From Gemmatimonadota bacterium (GTDB lineage Bacteria; Latescibacterota; UBA2968; UBA8231), in assembly GCA_018672475.1 (NCBI GenBank), contig JABHFS010000002.1:1-44213 (forward strand): DNA of 44,213 nt. The letters run 5' to 3'. The notes beneath the pieces were generated by a model. That model was given only the letters and a program-made list of their open reading frames with translations, made no database searches and was not told the origin of the DNA. Made by a program: the position numbers and the translations under genes. Positions 39,173 through 44,213 of this stretch are shown in pieces. Within the stretch, counting starts at the first letter, position 1; each line of letters starts with the position of its first letter.

Positions 39173-40534
39173 ATGCAAAAACCCAATATCATCCTAATCA
39201 ACTGCGACGACCTAGGCTACGGCGACCTAGCCTGCTACGGTTCCCCCGTCAATAAAACCCCCGCCCTCGACCGCATGGCCAAAGAAGGCATCCGCTTCAC
39301 CGATTTCTACATGGCCTCCCCCGTCTGCTCGCCGTCTAGAGGCGCGATGCTCACCGGCTGTTACCCGCCGCGCATCGGCTTCGGCTCCTTCGACGGCAAA
39401 TGGGTGCTCTTCCCCGGCATGCCCATCGGCCTCAACCCCAGCGAGACCACCACCGCGACCTTGCTCAAAGAAGCCGGTTACGCCACCAAGATCGTCGGCA
39501 AATGGCACTGCGGCGACCAACCCGAATTCCTGCCGACACGCCACGGTTTCGATTCCTACTACGGCATCCCCTACTCCAACGACATGGGTCGGCAAAAGGA
39601 AGACGACGTCTACCCGCCGTTGCCGCTTTTGCGCGACGAAGAAGTGATACAGGCCCAGCCCGATCAACGCGGCATCACCGAGCGCTATGTCGAAGAATCC
39701 GTGCGCTTTATCCGCGAAAACAAAGAAAAACCCTTCTTCCTCTACTTCGCCCATATGCACGTGCACCTGCCGCATTATCCGCCCGCGCGCTTCGTCGCCG
39801 AATCGGAAAACGGCGTCTACGGGGCGGCGGTCGCCGCCATCGACTGGGCCGCCGACGTGCTCTTCGACGAATTGCAAAGCCTCGGCCTAGACGACAACAC
39901 CCTAGTCATCTTCACCAGCGACAACGGCTCCCGTGCACGCGACGAAGGCGGCAGCAACGCCCCATTGCGCAGTACCAAGGGCACTACCTGGGAAGGCGGC
40001 CAACGCGTGCCCTGCATTATGCGTTGGCCCGGCGTGATCCCCGCCGGCACCGAGTGCAACGAGCTCGCGCTGTCGATGGACCTGCATCCCACCCTGGCCG
40101 CTATCACCGGCGCTACCTTGCCCTCCGACCGCACCATCGACGGCAAGGACATTCGCCCGCTCATGCAGGCCGAAAAAGACGCAGAAAGCCCGCACGAGTC
40201 CTTTTTCTATTATAAACGCAATAGCATCGAAGCCGTGCGCAGCGGCCAATGGAAGTTGCATATCCGCAAGGACGACGAAGAGATACAGCAGCTCTACAAC
40301 CTCGAAAGCGACATCGGCGAAACCGAAAACCTCTACGAGCAGCACCCCGAAATCGTCGCCGATCTGCAAACAAAAATCGACGCCTGCCGCCGCGAACTCG
40401 GCGATGACGCCACAGGAATTTCTGGCGCGAACGTCCGCCCCATCGGCCGCGTCGAAAACCCCGACACCCTGACCCACTACGACCCCGAGCATCCTTATAT
40501 GATCGCCCTCTACGATCTCAAGGAACGCGGTTAA
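39173..40534 (+). CDS. Cys-type sulfatase, arylsulfatase-like
   Basis: A 453-aa sulfatase. ATG 39173 is chosen: GGAG lies 6 nt upstream and MQKPNIILINCDDLGYGDLA is the normal N-terminus. The longer frame from 39125 runs through repeat copy 2. Metal residues Asp12/Asp13 and the formylglycine motif SPVCSPSRGAMLTG (Cys52) are intact. KIVGKWHCGDQPEFLPTRHG, FTSDNGSRARDEGGSNAPLR and TTWEGGQRVPCIMRWPGV are standard for arylsulfatase A-type enzymes. The C-terminus has LYNLESDIGETENLYEQHP. No signal peptide is seen, so it is probably cytosolic. It is followed 12 nt later by an M81 peptidase and is unlike the first sulfatase (19794-21227) beyond family motifs, so it acts on another substrate. Confidence 0.95.
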   Translation: MQKPNIILINCDDLGYGDLACYGSPVNKTPALDRMAKEGIRFTDFYMASPVCSPSRGAMLTGCYPPRIGFGSFDGKWVLFPGMPIGLNPSETTTATLLKEAGYATKIVGKWHCGDQPEFLPTRHGFDSYYGIPYSNDMGRQKEDDVYPPLPLLRDEEVIQAQPDQRGITERYVEESVRFIRENKEKPFFLYFAHMHVHLPHYPPARFVAESENGVYGAAVAAIDWAADVLFDELQSLGLDDNTLVIFTSDNGSRARDEGGSNAPLRSTKGTTWEGGQRVPCIMRWPGVIPAGTECNELALSMDLHPTLAAITGATLPSDRTIDGKDIRPLMQAEKDAESPHESFFYYKRNSIEAVRSGQWKLHIRKDDEEIQQLYNLESDIGETENLYEQHPEIVADLQTKIDACRRELGDDATGISGANVRPIGRVENPDTLTHYDPEHPYMIALYDLKERG

Positions 40535-40546
40535 GGAGAGCCTACC

Positions 40547-42043
40547 ATGTACAAGATCCTCATCGCCGAATGCAAACAAGAGATCTCCACCTTTAACCCG
40601 GTCGAGTCCCATTACGAAGACTTCACCGTCATCCGCAGCGACGAACTCTTCGCCACCAATCGCGGCATCGAGTCGGAGATCGGCGGCGCCCTAGAAGTCT
40701 GCGACAAGCGCAACGATGTCGAACTCGTGCCGCTGTGGAGCGGTACGGCCAACTCCTCCGGATCGCTGGTGCAACCTGCCTTCGACCGCCTGGCGCAAGA
40801 ATTTACCGAGATTCTAACGGCCAACAAAGACGGCGCCGACGCCTTCTACTTCGTCCTGCACGGCGCGATGGGCTGCAGCGAAGAGCTCGACCCGGAAGGC
40901 TATCTGCTGCAAGAGGCGCGCAAGATTCTCGGGGCCGACATCCCCATCATGATCTCACAAGACCTGCACGGCATCCTCACCGAACGCATGCTGGAAAACT
41001 GCGACGCGCTGACGATCTACCACACCTACCCGCATGTCGATCTGTTTTCGACCGGCGAACGCGCGACGCGCCTGCTACTGCGCATACTCGACGAAGGCCT
41101 CAAACCGACTATCGCCAGGGTCGTCGTGCCGACGCTCGTGCGCGGCGACGAGCTCAAGACTGCAACCGGCGTCTACGGCGAATCGATCCGCCGCGCGCAG
41201 GAGCTCGAAGCAAGCGGCCAAGCGCTGACGGCGGGCATGATGATCGGCAACCCCTTCACCGACGTGCCCGAGCTATGCTCACAGGCCATCGTCGTCACCG
41301 ACAACGACCCCGAGGCCGCACAACGCGCCGCGCTGGAGATAGCCGAAGACTTCTGGCCGAAACGGGCTACAATGCAAGCCCCCCTGGTCTCAATAGAAGA
41401 AGCCATCGCCGGCGCCAAAAAACTGACCGGCACCGCCATCTTCGCCGACGCCGCCGACGCCACCAGCTCGGGGGCCTCCGGCGACAGCAACGCCCTGCTC
41501 GCAGCCCTCGTCGACGCCAACTACACCGGCAAGGCGCTTTTGCCGCTCGTCGACGCGCCGGCGGTACAACGCGCCAAAGAAATCGGCCTGGGCCAAAGCG
41601 CCACCTTCTCGCTCGGCGGCACCTGTGATCCGCGTTTCAAACCCATTGCACTCGAAGCCACCGTAACCCTGCTCGCCACCGGCCCCTACTTCTTCGAATC
41701 CTGGGGCAACGAGCAAGACGCTGGTGACACCGCCGTGTTGCAAGCCGAAAATTTTACTATCATCGTCACGACGCTGCCGGTCTACCTCTTCGACCGCTCA
41801 CTGTTTTTAGCGCATGGCCGCGACCCGAAAAACTTCGACCTAGTCGTCGTCAAGTCGCCGCACTGCCAGGATCACTTCTTCGTCGAGTGGGCGGAAGAAA
41901 ACTTCAATATCGACGCGCCCGGATCAACTAGCGCCAATCTCAAGAGCCTCGGCCACACCATTTGCCAGCGACCGATGTATCCGCTCGACGAGGATGCCGC
42001 CTTTGAGCCTGTGGCACAGGTTTTTTCACGCGACAGAGCTTAG
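40547..42043 (+). CDS. M81-family metallopeptidase (MlrC-like)
   Basis: A 498-aa zinc peptidase of family M81 (microcystinase C type). The N-terminal domain (about 1-290) has ILIAECKQEISTFNPVESHY, FVLHGAMGCSEELDPEGYLL, ISQDLHGILTERM and IYHTYPHVDLFSTGERATR, holding the predicted metal ligands Asp, His and His. The C-terminal MlrC_C domain has FADAADATSSGASGDSNALL and SATFSLGGTCDPRF. MlrC degrades linear microcystin, but most homologues are widespread in marine heterotrophs and act on unknown peptides or amides. ATG 40547 has AAGGAG at 7-8 nt spacing. It is coupled with the sulfatase 12 nt upstream, hinting at a shared catabolic path. Confidence 0.93.
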   Translation: MYKILIAECKQEISTFNPVESHYEDFTVIRSDELFATNRGIESEIGGALEVCDKRNDVELVPLWSGTANSSGSLVQPAFDRLAQEFTEILTANKDGADAFYFVLHGAMGCSEELDPEGYLLQEARKILGADIPIMISQDLHGILTERMLENCDALTIYHTYPHVDLFSTGERATRLLLRILDEGLKPTIARVVVPTLVRGDELKTATGVYGESIRRAQELEASGQALTAGMMIGNPFTDVPELCSQAIVVTDNDPEAAQRAALEIAEDFWPKRATMQAPLVSIEEAIAGAKKLTGTAIFADAADATSSGASGDSNALLAALVDANYTGKALLPLVDAPAVQRAKEIGLGQSATFSLGGTCDPRFKPIALEATVTLLATGPYFFESWGNEQDAGDTAVLQAENFTIIVTTLPVYLFDRSLFLAHGRDPKNFDLVVVKSPHCQDHFFVEWAEENFNIDAPGSTSANLKSLGHTICQRPMYPLDEDAAFEPVAQVFSRDRA

Positions 42044-42069
42044 GCCGCTCGTTCCGCCTTCGCCCAGTT

Positions 42070-42561
42070 ATGGACGAACCGCTCATCATCCACGATGCCA
42101 CACCGCACGACGCACCGGTCATCGCCCGCATCGATGCCGATTCGTGGAACGCCGGTTTCGGCGACCTGATGCCTGTGCGGCCCTTTAACTTTGACCGCGT
42201 CGAATGCTGGCGTTTGGATCTTGATGCGCCCTTGCCGTATCGCTGGTGGGTCGCCGAGTTAGGCGGGGTCGTCGTCGGTTTCGCCGGCATCGGCCCCAGC
42301 CGAACCCCTAGCGACCCCGAACTCGGTGAACTCGACACCATAGCGATCGACCCGGCCCACTGGCGCCAAGGCCTCGGGCGCACACTTATGGCGGTGGCCG
42401 TCGAACACCTCGAAGCCGACGGCTACCGCGCCGCGATCCTCTGGACTTTAGAACATTACCCGCAGGGCCAGCATTTTTACGAAGCCCTCGGTTGGCAACG
42501 CGACGGGGGCACGAGGCACAAGGGCCGCCAGATACGTTACCGGCGCTCCTTCGCAGACTGA
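42070..42561 (+). CDS. GNAT-family N-acetyltransferase
   Basis: A 163-aa acetyl-CoA-dependent acetyltransferase. It starts LIIHDATPHDAPVIARIDAD with SWNAGF, common in this family. The central strand is WWVAELGGVVVGFAGIGPSR. The acetyl-CoA loop is LDTIAIDPAHWRQGLGRTLM (Q/R-x-x-G-x-G/A as RQGLGR, about 98-103). The C-terminus AILWTLEHYPQGQHFYEALG with WQRDGGTRH is typical. The substrate is unknown. It lies 26 nt after the M81 gene and may be the last gene of the sulfatase-M81 unit. Confidence 0.93.
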   Translation: MDEPLIIHDATPHDAPVIARIDADSWNAGFGDLMPVRPFNFDRVECWRLDLDAPLPYRWWVAELGGVVVGFAGIGPSRTPSDPELGELDTIAIDPAHWRQGLGRTLMAVAVEHLEADGYRAAILWTLEHYPQGQHFYEALGWQRDGGTRHKGRQIRYRRSFAD

Positions 42562-43036
42562 CGCGCCCCTAACCCAAAACACGGCCAAGCGCCATCTGCC
42601 GGCCTCAAGCACGTCTTCGCCTAGCACTCTTTTTACTTTTTCCTTGCCAGAGAACCCCTTTGACTTTTAGTTTGCCATTAGCGCTCTAAAGGGCGCCGCC
42701 GGTCCGCGGTAAGGGTCGTACCCACCTTATTATTGTTACCAGCCACCACACCTTTTTTCTGCCCGTACTTGCGGACCACCGGCACCAACGTAAAGAGGGC
42801 TCTATCCACAAAATATTCCCGACGCAACCCTATCCCGAGCATTGCAAACGCCAAGCCAAGGATCTGTTGCGCACCCATCAACAGGAGCAAAGCGAAGCCT
42901 GTGCCCGCAGCCGCTACACCGGCACCGCCTACGTCAGCAGGTTTCTATACGACCAACACCAGAGGGTGGGGGGAAAAGCCTGCCCGCCGCCCTACAGGAA
43001 CTAAAGACCGAAAGAGCAAAGGAGAGTTAAAAGACT
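42562..43036. other. Intergenic stretch before the PhyH gene
   Basis: About 475 nt without an intact gene. It holds the minus-strand remnant at 42678-42944. The plus-strand end carries GGAG (43020-43023) 13 nt before the PhyH ATG, a distant ribosome site. No convincing promoter, tRNA or terminator is seen. Confidence 0.5.
42678..42944 (-). pseudogene. Possible C-terminal remnant of a membrane glycosyltransferase
   Basis: An open minus-strand segment starting after a TAG (42945) and ending at a stop at 42678. It reads KPADVGGAGVAAAGTGFALL then LLMGAQQILGLAFAMLGIGL, two hydrophobic helices joined by a short turn, and RREYFVDRALFTLVPVVRKY. This resembles the C-terminal membrane end of GT2 polyprenyl-phosphate glycosyltransferases, where a helix is followed by a charged 'xxRxxYxxxRPxYxV' tail. 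No start codon context or N-terminal catalytic domain remains. It could instead be a chance open frame in GC-rich DNA; hence low confidence. Confidence 0.3.
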
Positions 43037-43906
43037 ATGACCACGACCAGCACCAAAGACGCCCCCCTGATCTACCGCAAAGATCTGGGGAAAACGCTAG
43101 AAGAATCCACATGGAATATCCCGCACACCAATGCCGACGGCCTGCCCGCCATAGCGCCGAGCGAGGAGCAAAAATACCTCTTCGACAACCAGGGCTGGAT
43201 AATCATTCCCGGCGTCTTGGACGCGGACGACACGGCCGAGATGCGCGAATTCTGCTACCGCCTTAAACAAGAGCCCGATTCAATCGCCGCCATCGACCGC
43301 TCACCCATCGGCGGTCCTTTGCAAAAGCTCTGTGACCATCCGTTGATCTTGGGCTTTATGAACGAATTCGTATCGCATCCACCCCACGCGAGTTCTGAGT
43401 GTTATGGCTTCCGCATGGAATCGACCCATCTCGATATCCGCGACAAAGGAGCCGGCGGCTTCGGCCCCCACAATGGCAGTGGAATGATGCGCCTGCCAGG
43501 CGATACACACCTCTATAATTGCTATCCGGGCAAAGCGCACAGCGGTCTGACCTGCATTGTCTGGGAGTTGAACCCGGTCGAGGCCGGCGACGGCGGCACG
43601 CTCTTCGTCAGCGGCAGCCACAAATCGACCTTTAGCGCCCCCGCCTCGCTGCAACAACCCGACTCGCCACTCTGGCAAACCTACGCCTGCCCCGCAGGAT
43701 CGCTATTGATCTTTTCCGAAGCCACCACCCACTCCGGCACGCCATGGACCAACGAAAGCCGCGACCGAGTGCCGATCTTCAGCCGCTACAATAGCATCTG
43801 CAGCAAGTGGCACCGTTGGGAACCGCACCCCGAGCTTCTGGCCTCGATGCCGCCAAAACGCCAGACCTTGTTCCGGCCGGTTTATTGCGAAGGCAATGTG
43901 ATATAA
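43037..43906 (+). CDS. Phytanoyl-CoA dioxygenase-family protein
   Basis: A 289-aa Fe(II)/2-oxoglutarate-dependent oxygenase of the PhyH family. It has YLFDNQGWIIIPGVLDADDT then AEMREFCYRL at the N-terminus. In the core, MESTHLDIRDKGAGGFGPHN contains an HLD triad-like pair, and a downstream FGPHNGSG could be the alternative first ligand. The core continues LTCIVWELNPVEAGDGGTLF then VSGSHKSTFSA. The distal His is in FSEATTHSGTPWTNESRDR, followed by the 2-oxoglutarate-binding Arg. Such paralogues are numerous in Latescibacteria-like genomes and hydroxylate varied small molecules; the substrate here is unknown. ATG 43037 begins MTTTSTKDAP. It precedes a Gfo/Idh/MocA gene by 53 nt, probably in one unit. 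Confidence 0.92.
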   Translation: MTTTSTKDAPLIYRKDLGKTLEESTWNIPHTNADGLPAIAPSEEQKYLFDNQGWIIIPGVLDADDTAEMREFCYRLKQEPDSIAAIDRSPIGGPLQKLCDHPLILGFMNEFVSHPPHASSECYGFRMESTHLDIRDKGAGGFGPHNGSGMMRLPGDTHLYNCYPGKAHSGLTCIVWELNPVEAGDGGTLFVSGSHKSTFSAPASLQQPDSPLWQTYACPAGSLLIFSEATTHSGTPWTNESRDRVPIFSRYNSICSKWHRWEPHPELLASMPPKRQTLFRPVYCEGNVI

Positions 43907-43959
43907 GAGCGCGAATTCCTATTCTTACCATCCGCATACAACATTTACTGGAGAAAAAA

Positions 43960-44213
43960 ATGACCACCTACAAAGTCGCCATCATCGGCCTCGGCCGCAT
44001 GGGCAGCACCATAGATGACGAAGGACATTTCGAGGTCCCCTATTCGGTCGCCGCCTCCACTAAAGCCAGCACCCGCCTTGAACTGGTCGCCGGAGCTGAC
44101 CTGCAAAGCGAAAAACGCGACGCCTTCGCCGAGCGCTGGAACGTCGCCGTCTACGAAGACTTCCGCGAGATGATCACCGCGGAAAAACCCGACCTCGTCG
44201 CCGTCTGTACCGC
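43960..44213 (+). CDS. Gfo/Idh/MocA-family oxidoreductase, 3' end cut by window edge
   Basis: The first 84 residues of an NAD(P)-dependent sugar/inositol dehydrogenase. The N-terminus TYKVAIIGLGRMGSTIDDEG holds the Rossmann loop GLGRMG. LELVAGADLQSEKRDAFAER, VAVYEDFREMITAEKPDLVA and VCT follow the usual GADxxxxRxxxF and 'YxDxxEMI...PDxV.V.T' pattern of the family. ATG 43960 has GGAG 8 nt upstream. The catalytic Lys of the EKP motif and the C-terminal domain lie outside the window. Its substrate is undetermined; coupling with PhyH suggests a small-molecule catabolic step. Confidence 0.93.
   Translation, partial: MTTYKVAIIGLGRMGSTIDDEGHFEVPYSVAASTKASTRLELVAGADLQSEKRDAFAERWNVAVYEDFREMITAEKPDLVAVCT

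Noticed and set aside
1..44213. Search for CRISPR arrays, tRNA, rRNA, integrases and transposases
   Set aside because: No regularly spaced repeats, no cloverleaf-like sequence with a GTTCRA T-arm and no mobile-element protein motif was seen by eye; a dedicated scan could still find a divergent one.

Overview
The window is 44.2 kb of moderately GC-rich bacterial DNA with dense, mostly intact genes. No rRNA, tRNA, CRISPR array, transposase or phage gene is visible. The gene mix suggests an uncultured marine or sediment member of the FCB group, with Latescibacterota or Poribacteria my best guess. It includes secreted proteins ending in TPNGDG-type or FlgD-like C-terminal domains, unrelated sulfatases, GH92/GH99/GH10 glycosidases, Ldh_2 and M81 enzymes, phytanoyl-CoA dioxygenase and Gfo/Idh/MocA oxidoreductase. 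This placement is inferred from gene content only; no phylogenetic marker was compared.

Layout. (1) 1-4.8 kb: a partial outer-membrane barrel gene, a lone CBS-domain protein, hemA with an overlapping cytochrome-c-assembly/HemX-type membrane gene, a convergent phosphodiesterase/phosphatase, and the frameshifted remains of a response-regulator receiver. (2) 4.8-18.2 kb, minus strand: six secreted or surface genes, nearly all joined by 1-4 nt overlaps. Three are paralogous 'type A' proteins with discoidin-like and TPNGDG C-terminal domains. Two are paralogous 'type B' proteins of about 910 aa with Ca-loop-like acidic repeats and a probable beta-barrel C-terminus. One is a leucine-rich-repeat lipoprotein. 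I do not recognise types A and B as a described system, and this is the most system-like block in the window. (3) 18.5-28.1 kb, minus strand: a carbohydrate locus with a GH99-like lipoprotein, a sulfatase, an old-yellow-enzyme reductase, a decayed aldo/keto reductase, a GH10 xylanase, a GH92 mannosidase and a decayed formylglycine-generating-enzyme-like lipoprotein. GH92, GH99 and sulfatase together suggest a sulfated alpha-mannan-type glycan. (4) 28.2-37.4 kb, plus strand: moeA, an Ldh_2 dehydrogenase with an unknown protein overlapping it, an SDR, a NudK-like NUDIX protein that appears to start at an ATC codon, acetyl-CoA synthetase and a glycogen debranching enzyme. (5) 37.7-44.2 kb: an XRE regulator/membrane protein pair behind a palindromic operator-like site, a DHFR-like reductase, a second sulfatase, an M81 peptidase, a GNAT acetyltransferase, a possible glycosyltransferase remnant, a PhyH dioxygenase and the start of a Gfo/Idh/MocA gene.

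The least expected signal is a pair of intergenic elements of about 130 bp (31175-31310 on plus, 39024-39152 on minus). Both have the same plan: long closing arms, conserved single-stranded blocks and two internal hairpins with near-identical loops. The arms and hairpin stems differ completely in sequence between copies while staying complementary within each copy. That is the pattern expected of a selected RNA or single-stranded-DNA fold, or of a fold-dependent mobile element. Four decayed genes (receiver, AKR, FGE-like, possible GT2) point to continuing gene loss.
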